DNA from: Ectopseudomonas toyotomiensis
GTDB taxonomy: Bacteria > Pseudomonadota > Gammaproteobacteria > Pseudomonadales > Pseudomonadaceae
Assembly: GCF_900115695.1 (NCBI RefSeq)
Contig: NZ_FOXK01000009.1
Location: 1-64,000, forward strand
DNA length: 64,000 nt
Reading direction: 5' to 3'
Below the pieces are notes generated by a model, which did not search any database, was not told where the DNA came from, and saw nothing but the letters and a program-made list of their open reading frames with translations. Position numbers and translations under genes: made by a program. Shown piece after piece: positions 50,588-58,820 of the stretch. Each line of letters begins with the position of its first letter. The stretch's first letter is position 1.

Positions 50588-52153
50588 ATGAATGCCAGCA
50601 GCAGAAAGCGCGAGCCGATCTCCACCGGATCGGAGTGGACCTTCGACCTGATCCGCCAGTACGACAAGGAAATCGCCCGCATCGCCGAGCGCTATGCGCT
50701 GGACACCTACCCCAACCAGATCGAAGTGATCACTGCCGAGCAGATGATGGATGCCTACGCCTCGGTGGGCATGCCGCTTGGCTACCACCACTGGTCATAC
50801 GGCAAGCATTTCCTTTCCACCGAAAAAGGCTACAAGCGCGGGCAGATGGGCCTGGCCTACGAGATCGTGATCAACTCCGATCCTTGCATCGCCTACCTGA
50901 TGGAGGAAAACACCATCTGCATGCAGGCACTGGTGATCGCCCACGCGTGCTACGGCCACAACAGTTTCTTCAAGGGCAACTACCTGTTCCGTACCTGGAC
51001 GGACGCCAGCTCTATCATCGATTACCTGGTGTTCGCCAAGCAGTACATCATGCAGTGCGAGGAGCGCTACGGCATCGATGCGGTGGAGGAGCTGCTCGAC
51101 TCCTGCCACGCGCTGATGAATTACGGCGTCGACCGTTACAAACGCCCCTACCCCATCTCCGCCGAGGAAGAACGGCGCCGGCAGAAAGATCGCGAAGAGC
51201 ACCTGCAGAAGCAGATCAACGACCTGTGGCGCACCATTCCCAGGAACGCAGACAAGGGCAGCGAGAAGGACAGCAAGCGCTTCCCGGCCGAACCGCAGGA
51301 AAACATCCTCTATTTTCTGGAAAAACACGCGCCCTTGCTGGAGCCCTGGCAGCGCGAGGTGATCCGCATCGTGCGCAAGATCGCCCAGTACTTCTACCCG
51401 CAGCGCCAGACTCAGGTGATGAACGAAGGCTGGGCCACCTTCTGGCACTACACCCTGATGAACGATCTATACGACGAAGGCCTGGTCACCGACGGCTTCA
51501 TGATGGAGTTCCTGCAGTCGCACACCAGCGTGGTCTACCAGCCGCCGTTCGACAGCCCCTACTACAGCGGTATCAATCCCTACGCCCTGGGTTTTGCCAT
51601 GTACCGCGACATCCGCCGTATCTGCGAAAACCCCACCGAAGAGGACAAACGCTGGTTCCCGGACATCGCCGGCAGCGACTGGCTGACCACGCTCAAGTTC
51701 GCCATGAACAGCTTCAAGGATGAGAGCTTCATCCTGCAGTTCCTCTCGCCCAAGGTGATTCGTGACTTCAAGCTGTTCGGTATTCTCGACGACGACCAGA
51801 AGGACGAACTGCTGGTGCCGGCCATTCATGACGAACCGGGTTACCGCACCATCCGCGAACTACTCGCCGCGCAGTACAACCTGGGCAACCGCGAACCCAA
51901 CGTGCAGATCTGGAACATCGACCGCCGCGGCGACCGCTCGCTGACCCTGCGCCATCAGCAGCACGACCGCAAACCGCTGGGCGACTCCACTGGCGAAGTA
52001 CTCAAGCACCTGCACCGGCTGTGGGGCTTCGACATTCATCTGGAGGTCTGCCAGGGCGACCAGCTGATCACCACCCAGCATGTACCACCACGCGGCAGTT
52101 CGGAGAACGACAGCGAATACCCGAGGCTGGACCTGATCATTCCGCCGATTTGA
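50588..52153 (+). CDS. SpoVR family protein (YcgB)
   Basis: Protein of 521 residues in the SpoVR/YcgB family, named after a B. subtilis cortex-formation gene but widespread in non-spore-formers. It starts 10 nt after yeaH. Motifs include EWTFDLIRQYDKEIARIAE, QMMDAYASVGMPLGYHHWSYG and NEGWATFWHYTLMNDLYDEG, with His/Glu residues suggestive of a metal site. The biochemical activity is not known. The prkA-yeaH-spoVR order is conserved across proteobacteria. Confidence 0.92.
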   Translation: MNASSRKREPISTGSEWTFDLIRQYDKEIARIAERYALDTYPNQIEVITAEQMMDAYASVGMPLGYHHWSYGKHFLSTEKGYKRGQMGLAYEIVINSDPCIAYLMEENTICMQALVIAHACYGHNSFFKGNYLFRTWTDASSIIDYLVFAKQYIMQCEERYGIDAVEELLDSCHALMNYGVDRYKRPYPISAEEERRRQKDREEHLQKQINDLWRTIPRNADKGSEKDSKRFPAEPQENILYFLEKHAPLLEPWQREVIRIVRKIAQYFYPQRQTQVMNEGWATFWHYTLMNDLYDEGLVTDGFMMEFLQSHTSVVYQPPFDSPYYSGINPYALGFAMYRDIRRICENPTEEDKRWFPDIAGSDWLTTLKFAMNSFKDESFILQFLSPKVIRDFKLFGILDDDQKDELLVPAIHDEPGYRTIRELLAAQYNLGNREPNVQIWNIDRRGDRSLTLRHQQHDRKPLGDSTGEVLKHLHRLWGFDIHLEVCQGDQLITTQHVPPRGSSENDSEYPRLDLIIPPI

Positions 52154-52210
52154 TCGCCTGCGCGCTCGACACGTTCTTCGGTATCCTCTGCGCTCAGTGG
52201 AGGAATATAC

Positions 52211-53449
52211 ATGCAGATCTACAAAGTCGGCGGCGCCGTGCGCGATCGCCTGCTTGGCCGCCCCGTCAGTGAAGTGGATTGGGTCGTGGTCGGCGCCAGC
52301 GCCGAGCAGATGCTCGAACTCGGCTACCGCCCGGTGGGCGCCGACTTTCCGGTGTTCCTGCACCCGCAAACGGGCGAGGAATATGCTCTGGCCCGCACCG
52401 AGCGCAAGAGCGGGCGCGGCTATGGCGGTTTCACCTTCCACGCCAGCCCCGACGTCACCCTGGAACAGGACCTGATCCGCCGCGACCTCACCGTCAATGC
52501 CATGGCCGAGGACGACCAAGGTAACCTGATCGATCCCTATAACGGCCAGCAGGATCTTGAAGCCCGCGTCCTGCGTCACGTTTCCCCGGCGTTCGCCGAA
52601 GATCCGCTGCGTGTCTTGCGCGTGGCCCGCTTCGCCGCGCGCTATGCGCCGTTCGGCTTCAGCGTCGCGCCAGAAACCCTGATGCTGATGCGTGAGTTGG
52701 CCGAGTCAGGCGAACTGGCCCACCTCACCGCCGAACGCAGCTGGAAGGAAATCTCCCGCGCCCTGATGGAGCCGCGTCCAGACGTGTTCGTCCAGGTGCT
52801 GCGCGACTGCGGCGCGCTGGCCGCCCTGCTGCCGGAAGTGGACGATCTGTTCGGTGTGCCACAACCGCAGGCACACCATCCTGAAATCGATACCGGCGTG
52901 CATGTGCTCAGCGTGCTGCGCCAGTGTGCGGAGCACGACCAGCCGCTGAACGTGCGCTGGGCCAGCCTGCTGCATGACGTCGGCAAAGGCCTGACGCCCG
53001 AGGATGAGTGGCCGCGGCATATCGCTCACGAGCAAAAGGGCCTGCGCCTGATCCAGGCGATCAACGAACACTGCAAAGCACCCCGTGACTGCGCCGAGCT
53101 GGCAATGCTGGTCGGTGAGTTTCACACCCATGGCCATCGCGCGCTGGAGCTGCGCCCCTCGACGCTACTGGAACTGCTGCAACGCTTCGACGTGTTCCGC
53201 CGCCCGCAGCGCTTCGCCGAATTCGTCGCCGCCTGCGAGATGGATGCGCGTGGTCGCCTGGGCCTGGAGCAACGCGACTACCCACAGGGCGCCTACCTGC
53301 TGGGCGCCGCCGAGGCAGCACGGCAGGTACCGGTCAAACCGTTACTGGAGAAGGGATTCAAGGGCGCCGAGTTGGGCGAAGCGCTCAACCGCGAGCGCCT
53401 GGGGGCACTCAAGGCCTATAAGGAACAGCAAACAACGGGGCCCGGATGA
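52211..53449 (+). CDS. cca: Multifunctional CCA-adding enzyme
   Basis: Adds or repairs the 3-prime CCA of tRNAs. The 412-residue class II nucleotidyltransferase has GGAVRDRLLG near residue 8, the EVDWVVVG active-site strand with catalytic carboxylates near 20, and RRDLTVNAMAED near 90. A C-terminal HD domain with LLHDVGKG near 256 gives the phosphatase/phosphodiesterase activity of the gammaproteobacterial form. The stop codon and last codons lie within an intergenic palindromic repeat, so the C-terminus has probably been replaced by repeat sequence. Confidence 0.94.
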   Translation: MQIYKVGGAVRDRLLGRPVSEVDWVVVGASAEQMLELGYRPVGADFPVFLHPQTGEEYALARTERKSGRGYGGFTFHASPDVTLEQDLIRRDLTVNAMAEDDQGNLIDPYNGQQDLEARVLRHVSPAFAEDPLRVLRVARFAARYAPFGFSVAPETLMLMRELAESGELAHLTAERSWKEISRALMEPRPDVFVQVLRDCGALAALLPEVDDLFGVPQPQAHHPEIDTGVHVLSVLRQCAEHDQPLNVRWASLLHDVGKGLTPEDEWPRHIAHEQKGLRLIQAINEHCKAPRDCAELAMLVGEFHTHGHRALELRPSTLLELLQRFDVFRRPQRFAEFVAACEMDARGRLGLEQRDYPQGAYLLGAAEAARQVPVKPLLEKGFKGAELGEALNRERLGALKAYKEQQTTGPG

Positions 53450-53559
53450 AATCCGGGATAGCACCCGACGCAAGTCCCGGGTCTCATCCGGGCTACAACC
53501 GCAGGGTGTCGCGGGGCCGTGCGCGTACCGGTAACCGTGGTGCGCGCGGCGCACCCTAC
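53440..53559. repeat. Two palindromic repeats after cca
   Basis: The first element spans 53440-53496 with arms GCCCGGATGA (53440-53449) and TCATCCGGGC (53484-53493), and contains the cca stop. The second spans 53501-53559, with GCAGGGTG and CACCCTAC at its ends and an imperfect GTGCGCG/CGCGC inner stem; it is related to the elements at 32347 and 21795. The gap to folK (20 nt) is otherwise empty. Confidence 0.75.
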
Positions 53560-53579
53560 AAAGGCCTGGCCGCAGCCAA

Positions 53580-54113
53580 CTAGACCGAATGCGTCTGCAG
53601 CAGCTCTGCCGGCGTCAGCTCGGTGCCACGCCACTGGAAAGCCGCCGGCCATAGCTGCTGATCGATCTGCGCCGACGCCCATAACTCGGCGAAGGAACGG
53701 CCAGCCACCGGGTGCTGCAGCTGCGGCGCCAACAGTGCCAGCGGCCAGAGCACGAAGGCGTTCTTGAGAATTTCCGCGCGCGGCAGGATCAGGCCGTTGA
53801 AGTTGCCGACCTGTTCGCCATACAGCAGCACGTCGATGTCCAGCGGCAAACCCTTGCGGTCCGGCGCGTAGCGGCCATTGTCGGCTTCGATGAATTTCAG
53901 CCGGCGGTCCAGCTCCAACAGCGGCAGCTCCGTCTCACCGACCACCACCAGGTTGAAGAAGTTACCGCTCTTGATTCCCACCGCATGGCTCTCGAACACC
54001 GGCGAGCAGCGCATGTCGCTGAGCAGCCCCGCCAACGCATCGAGACCGGCGGTGAGGTGAGCCTCGCGCTCGACATTGCTGCCGAGGCCGAGAAAGACCC
54101 GAGTCAGAGGCAT
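53580..54113 (-). CDS. folK: 2-amino-4-hydroxy-6-hydroxymethyldihydropteridine pyrophosphokinase
   Basis: Folate synthesis: transfers pyrophosphate from ATP to hydroxymethyldihydropterin. The 177-residue protein has FLGLGSNVERE near residue 7, the RYAPDRKGLPLDIDVLLYG block near 81-100 with the Mg-binding Asp pair, and LILPR near 107. It overlaps folB by 10 nt, so the two steps are coupled. Confidence 0.94.
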   Translation of the reverse strand: MPLTRVFLGLGSNVEREAHLTAGLDALAGLLSDMRCSPVFESHAVGIKSGNFFNLVVVGETELPLLELDRRLKFIEADNGRYAPDRKGLPLDIDVLLYGEQVGNFNGLILPRAEILKNAFVLWPLALLAPQLQHPVAGRSFAELWASAQIDQQLWPAAFQWRGTELTPAELLQTHSV

Positions 54114-54460
54114 CCGCGCTCGATCTCCACGCCCACGCCACCGCGAGCGGCTGGCACCGCGCCGGGCTTGGTCAGCTTCAGACGCATCCAGGGAATGTTG
54201 AACTCTTCCATCAGGGTCTGCACCAGGCGTTCGGCGAAGGTCTCGACCAGAATGAACTGCGACTCGGCCGCGAAGGCCTGGATGCGCGTGGACACGCTGG
54301 CGTAGTCGAGCGCCAGGTTGAGGTCATCACCGGCGGCGGCGGGGCGGTTGTCCCAGGCCATCTGCAGGTCCAGGCGCAGGCACTGGCGAATCTCGCGCTC
54401 CCAATCGTAGGCGCCGATCACCGTGTCGACTTCCAGCCCCTCGATAAATACTCTGTCCAC
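54104..54460 (-). CDS. folB: Dihydroneopterin aldolase
   Basis: Folate synthesis: cleaves dihydroneopterin to hydroxymethyldihydropterin, the FolK substrate. The 118-residue protein has FIEGLEVDTVIGAYDWE near the N-terminus and LVETFAERL near 73 and LTKPGAV near 97 with the catalytic Lys. The GTG at 54460 was chosen: it has a GGAG site and begins VDRVFIEGLE as in relatives. It diverges from plsY. Confidence 0.92.
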   Translation of the reverse strand: MDRVFIEGLEVDTVIGAYDWEREIRQCLRLDLQMAWDNRPAAAGDDLNLALDYASVSTRIQAFAAESQFILVETFAERLVQTLMEEFNIPWMRLKLTKPGAVPAARGGVGVEIERGCL

Positions 54461-54535
54461 CCGCACTCTCCGCGCCACGACAAGGGCGCTGCACCTCGTT
54501 AGAATCGGGCCACCCCATGCCCTGGAATGGCCACC

Positions 54536-55105
54536 ATGTTCTGGCTTCTGGCAATCCTTGCCTACCTGCTCGGTTCGCTGTCCTTCGCCATCCTGCTCAG
54601 CCGCCTCGCTGGCGGGCCAGACCCGCGCGCCAGCGGCTCGGGCAACCCCGGCGCCACCAACATGCTGCGCGTGGCCGGCAAGAAGCTCGCTGTGATGACG
54701 CTGATCGGCGACCTGCTCAAGGGCCTGCTACCGATCCTGATCGCCAAGCTGCTCGGCCTCAGCCTGCACCAACAGGCCTGGATTGGCCTGGCGGCCGTCG
54801 TCGGCCATCTCTACCCGCTGTACTTCCGTTTTCGTGGCGGCAAGGGCGTGGCCACTGCCGCCGGCATGCTACTCGGCCTCTACCCACCGGCGGCCTTGCT
54901 CGCCCTGGCGGCCTGGGCCCTGGTATTTCTGCTGACCCGCACCAGCTCGCTGGCCTCGCTGATCGCCACACCGCTGACGCTACCGCTGCTGGCCTGGCAA
55001 CAACCGGCGGCCCTGCTGCCGGCCTGCGTACTCACCGGGCTGATTGTCTGGCGTCACCGCAGCAATCTGCGCGATCTGTTCGCCGGCCGCGAGCGGCGTT
55101 TTTAA
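54536..55105 (+). CDS. plsY: Acyl-phosphate glycerol-3-phosphate acyltransferase
   Basis: Membrane enzyme for the first acylation in phospholipid synthesis using acyl-phosphate. The 189-residue protein has five predicted helices and the three PlsY motifs: SGNPGATNMLRVAGKK near 33, VVGHLYP near 90, and RFRGGKGVATA near 102. Of two ATGs nine nt apart, 54536 gives MFWLLAILAYLLGS and the family length. A hairpin with a T-run overlaps its stop. Confidence 0.93.
   Translation: MFWLLAILAYLLGSLSFAILLSRLAGGPDPRASGSGNPGATNMLRVAGKKLAVMTLIGDLLKGLLPILIAKLLGLSLHQQAWIGLAAVVGHLYPLYFRFRGGKGVATAAGMLLGLYPPAALLALAAWALVFLLTRTSSLASLIATPLTLPLLAWQQPAALLPACVLTGLIVWRHRSNLRDLFAGRERRF
55081..55104 (+). terminator. Terminator embedded in the end of plsY
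   Basis: A GC-rich hairpin (GCCGC at 55086-55090 with GCGGC at 55093-55097, or CGCCG with CGGCG) is followed by five T residues that run into the stop codon. It lies before tsaD, which converges from the right. Confidence 0.6.
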
Positions 55106-55123
55106 GCAACCGGTCGGACTGCA

Positions 55124-55149
55124 AAGCGCGGCTGAAGCCGCTCCTACAG
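55124..55149. repeat. REP-like palindrome
   Basis: The segment around GCGGCTGAAGCCGC at 55129-55142 followed by TCCTACAG is the common pseudomonad REP-type sequence (TAGGAGCGGCTTCAGCCGC on the other strand). It lies between convergent plsY and tsaD. Confidence 0.7.
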
Positions 55150-55161
55150 AGCCTCGACTCG

Positions 55162-56187
55162 TTAAATCGCCGGCAGCGACTCCATCGGCCAGCGCGCCTG
55201 CACCTTGATCGCCAGATCCTCATGCTGCCCGGCCAGTAAACGCTGGCAACCGGCGTAGGCGATCATCGCGCCGTTGTCGGTGCAGAAACGCGGACGCGCG
55301 TAGAACACCTTGCCCTTCATTTCACCCAGCATGCGCTCCAGATGCTCACGCAGCGCCTTGTTGGCACTCACGCCACCAGCGATGACCAGGCTTTTCAGCC
55401 CGCTCTGCTTGAGCGCGCGCTTGCACTTGATGGTCAGAGTCTCAACCACCGCCTGCTGGAAGGCCAGCGCGATGTCGCGGCGGGCTTGGTCGAGGTCGTC
55501 ACCGCTGTCGCGGCATTGCTGCCAGGTATTGAGCGCAAAGGTCTTGAGGCCGCTGAAACTGAAGTCCAGCCCCGGGCGATCGGTCATCGGCCGCGGGAAG
55601 ACGAAGCGCCCCGGCGTGCCCTGCTCGGCCAGCCTGGCGATTTCCGGGCCGCCCGGATAATTCAGCCCCATCAGCTTGGCGGTCTTGTCGAAGGCCTCAC
55701 CGGCGGCATCGTCCAGCGACTCGCCAAGCAACTGGTACTGGCCGATGCCATCGACTCGCACCAACTGGGTGTGGCCGCCGGACACCAACAAGGCGACGAA
55801 CGGAAAGGCTGGAGGCTGCTCTTCCAGCATGGGTGCCAGCAAATGACCTTCCATATGATGCACGCCGATGGCCGGCACGCCCCAGGCAAAAGCCAGCGCC
55901 TGGGCGCAGGAGGCACCAACCAGCAGCGCGCCGACCAGGCCGGGGCCTGCCGTGTAGGCCAGGGCGTCGATATCGCTGGCCTGCTTGCCCGCCTCACCCA
56001 GCACCTGGCGGATCAGCGGAAGCATGCGCTTGACGTGATCGCGCGAGGCCAGTTCCGGCACTACGCCGCCGTAGACGCGATGCAGGTCGATCTGGCTGAA
56101 CAGGGCGTCAGCCAGCAGGCCGCGCTCGCTGTCATAGAGCGCGACGCCGGTTTCATCGCAGGAGGTTTCCAATCCCAGTACGAGCAT
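55162..56187 (-). CDS. tsaD: tRNA N6-adenosine threonylcarbamoyltransferase
   Basis: Makes t6A37 in ANN-decoding tRNAs with TsaB and TsaE. The 341-residue ASKHA-fold protein has MLVLGLETSCDETG at the N-terminus, the iron-binding HHMEGH near 111, LLVSGGHTQLV near 133, and GGVSANKALRE near 272. The start MLVLGLETS was chosen over 11 additional codons. It diverges from rpsU, a common arrangement with the dnaG macro-operon. Confidence 0.95.
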   Translation of the reverse strand: MLVLGLETSCDETGVALYDSERGLLADALFSQIDLHRVYGGVVPELASRDHVKRMLPLIRQVLGEAGKQASDIDALAYTAGPGLVGALLVGASCAQALAFAWGVPAIGVHHMEGHLLAPMLEEQPPAFPFVALLVSGGHTQLVRVDGIGQYQLLGESLDDAAGEAFDKTAKLMGLNYPGGPEIARLAEQGTPGRFVFPRPMTDRPGLDFSFSGLKTFALNTWQQCRDSGDDLDQARRDIALAFQQAVVETLTIKCKRALKQSGLKSLVIAGGVSANKALREHLERMLGEMKGKVFYARPRFCTDNGAMIAYAGCQRLLAGQHEDLAIKVQARWPMESLPAI

Positions 56188-56278
56188 GGAGCTTGAGCCT
56201 TGATTTGCCGCGTGGAACAAAGGCGCGCATGATAAGCGCCGCCCGGCGGAGCGGCCAGCGCTTTTCGATCAGAGGCCT

Positions 56279-56307
56279 TTGCATTCCTCGGCTCGAGGGG
56301 GTAACAT
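56279..56307 (+). promoter_or_regulatory. Promoter of the rpsU-dnaG-rpoD region
   Basis: TTGCAT at 56279-56284 and TAACAT at 56302-56307 are separated by exactly 17 nt. The leader to the rpsU ATG is about 80 nt. This is the best sigma70 match in the gap between tsaD and rpsU. Confidence 0.6.
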
Positions 56308-56390
56308 CCGCAACCCTTAAAAACCGACGCAACCCGAGCCATTTGCCGGGAGCGCGTTGAACACCGGTAATTAACGAAGGTACGACCTGG

Positions 56391-56606
56391 ATGCCAGCCG
56401 TCAAAGTTAAAGAGAACGAACCCTTCGACGTAGCCCTGCGTCGTTTCAAGCGCTCCTGCGAAAAAGCCGGCGTACTGGCTGAAGTCCGTAGCCGCGAATT
56501 CTACGAAAAGCCGACCGCTGAGCGTAAGCGCAAGGCCGCTGCCGCTGTTAAGCGTCACGCCAAGAAAGTGCAGCGCGAACAGCGTCGCAGCGTCCGCCTG
56601 TACTAA
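56391..56606 (+). CDS. rpsU: 30S ribosomal protein S21
   Basis: Small basic ribosomal protein of 71 residues, MPAVKVKENEPFDVALRRFK at the start and a Lys/Arg-rich tail. S21 helps initiate translation and is first in the macromolecular synthesis operon with dnaG and rpoD. Two hairpins lie between it and dnaG. Confidence 0.98.
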   Translation: MPAVKVKENEPFDVALRRFKRSCEKAGVLAEVRSREFYEKPTAERKRKAAAAVKRHAKKVQREQRRSVRLY

Positions 56607-56627
56607 TACCGTACACGCAGCGCTCGA

Positions 56628-56698
56628 ATGCCCGGCCCTGGCCGGGCATTGCATTTGAAAGACTCCGCCTCGCACCTTAGCGAGTGAGCGGAGTTTTT
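56628..56698 (+). terminator. Two hairpins after rpsU
   Basis: The first is ATGCCCGGC (56628-56636) with GCCGGGCAT (56641-56649). The second is ACTCCGC (56662-56668) with GCGGAGT (56688-56694), an inner CTCGC/GCGAG pairing and a following TTTTGCTTTT. The second looks like a genuine intrinsic terminator. In E. coli a partial terminator at this place keeps dnaG expression low relative to rpsU. Confidence 0.8.
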
Positions 56699-56752
56699 GC
56701 TTTTCTACCCATCGTTGTCCCGCGCTTGCGCCGGGCAGTATGCTGAGCGCCT

Positions 56753-58753
56753 ATGGCCGGCCTGATACCGCAATCCTTCATCGATGACCTGCTCAACCGC
56801 ACCGACATCGTCGATGTGGTGAGTTCGCGCATCCAGCTGAAGAAGACCGGCAAGAACTACAGCGCCTGCTGCCCGTTCCACAAGGAAAAGACCCCCTCCT
56901 TCACCGTCAGCCCGGACAAACAGTTCTACTACTGCTTCGGCTGCGGCGCCGGTGGCAACGCCCTCGGCTTCGTCATGGACCACGATCAACTGGAATTTCC
57001 CCAGGCGATCGAGGAGTTGGCCAAACGCGCCGGCATGGACGTGCCGCGCGAAGAAAGCGGCCGCGGACACAAACCCAGACAGCCGGTCGACTCACCGCTC
57101 TACCCGCTGCTCAATGCCGCCGCCGAGCACTATCGCCAGGCGCTGAAAAGCCATCCGCAGCGCAAATACGCGGTGGACTACCTCAAGGGCCGCGGCCTGA
57201 CCGGCGAAATCGCCCGCGACTTCGGCATCGGCTTCGCCCCGCCCGGCTGGGACAACCTGCTCAAGCAACTGGGCGCCGACGCCCTGCAGCAGAAGGTCAT
57301 GATCGACGCCGGCCTGCTGATCGAGAACGCCGAGAACGGCAGGCGCTACGACCGCTTCCGCGACCGCATCATGTTCCCCATCCGCGACAGCCGCGGCCGG
57401 GTGATCGCCTTCGGTGGCCGCGTGCTGGGCGACGACAAACCCAAGTACCTCAACTCGCCGGAAACCCCCGTGTTCCACAAGGGCCAGGAGCTCTACGGCC
57501 TGTACGAGGCGCGCAAGCACAACCGCGATCTCGACGAGATCATGGTGGTCGAAGGCTACATGGACGTCATCGCCCTGGCCCAGCAAGGCCTGCGCAATGC
57601 CGTGGCGACCCTGGGCACGGCCACCAGCGAAGAGCACCTCAAGCGCCTGTTCCGCATCGTGCCCAGCGTGCTGTTCTGCTTCGACGGCGACGCTGCCGGG
57701 CGCAACGCCGCCTGGCGCGCCCTGGAGTCCACCCTGTCGAGCCTGCAGGACGGTCGCCGCGCGCGCTTTCTGTTCCTGCCCGAAGGCGAAGACCCGGACA
57801 CCCTGGTGCGCGCCGAAGGCACCGACGCCTTCCGCGCACGCATCAACCAGCACGCGCAACCGCTGGCCGACTACTTCTTCCAGCAGCTGTGCGAAGAAGC
57901 CGACCCGCGCTCACTGGAAGGCAAGGCACACCTGGTGACCCTGGCCGCGCCGCTGATCGACAAGATTCCCGGCAACAACCTGCGCGCCCTGATGCGCCAG
58001 CGCCTTAGCGAAATCACCGGCCTTTCCGGCGAAGCGCTGAGCCAGGTCGCCAGTGCACCGCGCAGTCACGCGCCGAGCACCACCAGCCAGGCGCCCAGCA
58101 GCGATTACCCGGATTACGGCGACATCCCCGACAGCGCCTACTACGACAACCTGCCGGACGTCGGCGGTTACGAGCAGCCCGCACCGCCCCAGCAGCACTA
58201 CGAGCGCAGCAACGAAGGCGGTAAGGGCAGCTGGAAAAAAGATGGCGGCGGCAAATGGAACAAGAAGGGCAAGGGCGATTTCGCCCCACGTGCCCCGCGC
58301 ACTGCCGTGAGCGTCGAATCACCGCACCTGATCGCCCTGCGCACGTTGCTGCACCATCCGCATCTGGCGCAGAAGGTCGAAGATGTCAGCCATTTCGCCG
58401 ACGAAAACGACACTTACGCTCAGCTTCTCGTGGCCTTGGTCGGTGCCCTGCAGAAAACGCCCAACCTGCGTTCGCTGCAACTGATCGCCCGCTGGCACGG
58501 CACCGAACAAGGTCGCCTGCTGCGGGCGCTGGCGGAGAAGGAATGGCTGATCCAGGGCGACAACCTTGAACAGCAGTTTTTCGACACCATTACTACACTT
58601 GCAAATAGTCAATCGCAGAGGCGGCGTGAAAAGGCGCTCCGCAGCATCATTCATAAAAGCCCCAGCGAGCTCACAGACGAGGAAAAGACATTGCTCAGAG
58701 AGCACTACAGCCTGACCTCCTCGCAGAGCAGCAAGTCCCCAACTGGCGCCTAA
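56753..58753 (+). CDS. dnaG: DNA primase
   Basis: Makes RNA primers for replication. The 666-residue protein has the CHC2 zinc-binding domain near residue 40 (CPFHKEKTPSF and CFGCG), the catalytic core with GRVIAFGGR near 217, and the TOPRIM motif DEIMVVEGYMDV near 260 and FCFDGDAAGR near 309. A low-complexity linker rich in Ser, Tyr, Pro, Lys and Gly (about 435-520) precedes the C-terminal helicase-binding domain. The ribosome site is weak, fitting low dnaG expression. Confidence 0.96.
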   Translation: MAGLIPQSFIDDLLNRTDIVDVVSSRIQLKKTGKNYSACCPFHKEKTPSFTVSPDKQFYYCFGCGAGGNALGFVMDHDQLEFPQAIEELAKRAGMDVPREESGRGHKPRQPVDSPLYPLLNAAAEHYRQALKSHPQRKYAVDYLKGRGLTGEIARDFGIGFAPPGWDNLLKQLGADALQQKVMIDAGLLIENAENGRRYDRFRDRIMFPIRDSRGRVIAFGGRVLGDDKPKYLNSPETPVFHKGQELYGLYEARKHNRDLDEIMVVEGYMDVIALAQQGLRNAVATLGTATSEEHLKRLFRIVPSVLFCFDGDAAGRNAAWRALESTLSSLQDGRRARFLFLPEGEDPDTLVRAEGTDAFRARINQHAQPLADYFFQQLCEEADPRSLEGKAHLVTLAAPLIDKIPGNNLRALMRQRLSEITGLSGEALSQVASAPRSHAPSTTSQAPSSDYPDYGDIPDSAYYDNLPDVGGYEQPAPPQQHYERSNEGGKGSWKKDGGGKWNKKGKGDFAPRAPRTAVSVESPHLIALRTLLHHPHLAQKVEDVSHFADENDTYAQLLVALVGALQKTPNLRSLQLIARWHGTEQGRLLRALAEKEWLIQGDNLEQQFFDTITTLANSQSQRRREKALRSIIHKSPSELTDEEKTLLREHYSLTSSQSSKSPTGA

Positions 58754-58756
58754 AGC

Positions 58757-58786
58757 CAAAACCGAGGTATAATCCTCGGCTTGTTT
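58757..58786 (+). terminator. Hairpin after dnaG with TATAAT in its loop
   Basis: A 6-bp stem CCGAGG (58762-58767) with CCTCGG (58774-58779) closes a loop that is exactly TATAAT, followed by CTTGTTTTC. It resembles a terminator. The loop is also a perfect -10 hexamer, but no -35 is found 16-18 nt upstream. Confidence 0.55.
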
Positions 58787-58820
58787 TCAGCCCGCCAAGA
58801 CCTTCAGTGGATAGGGTGTT

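Noticed and set aside
56221..56234. Similar -10-like site (TATCAT-GCGCGCC) upstream of tsaD
   Set aside because: The corresponding -35 position is GC-rich with no TTGACA-like sequence.
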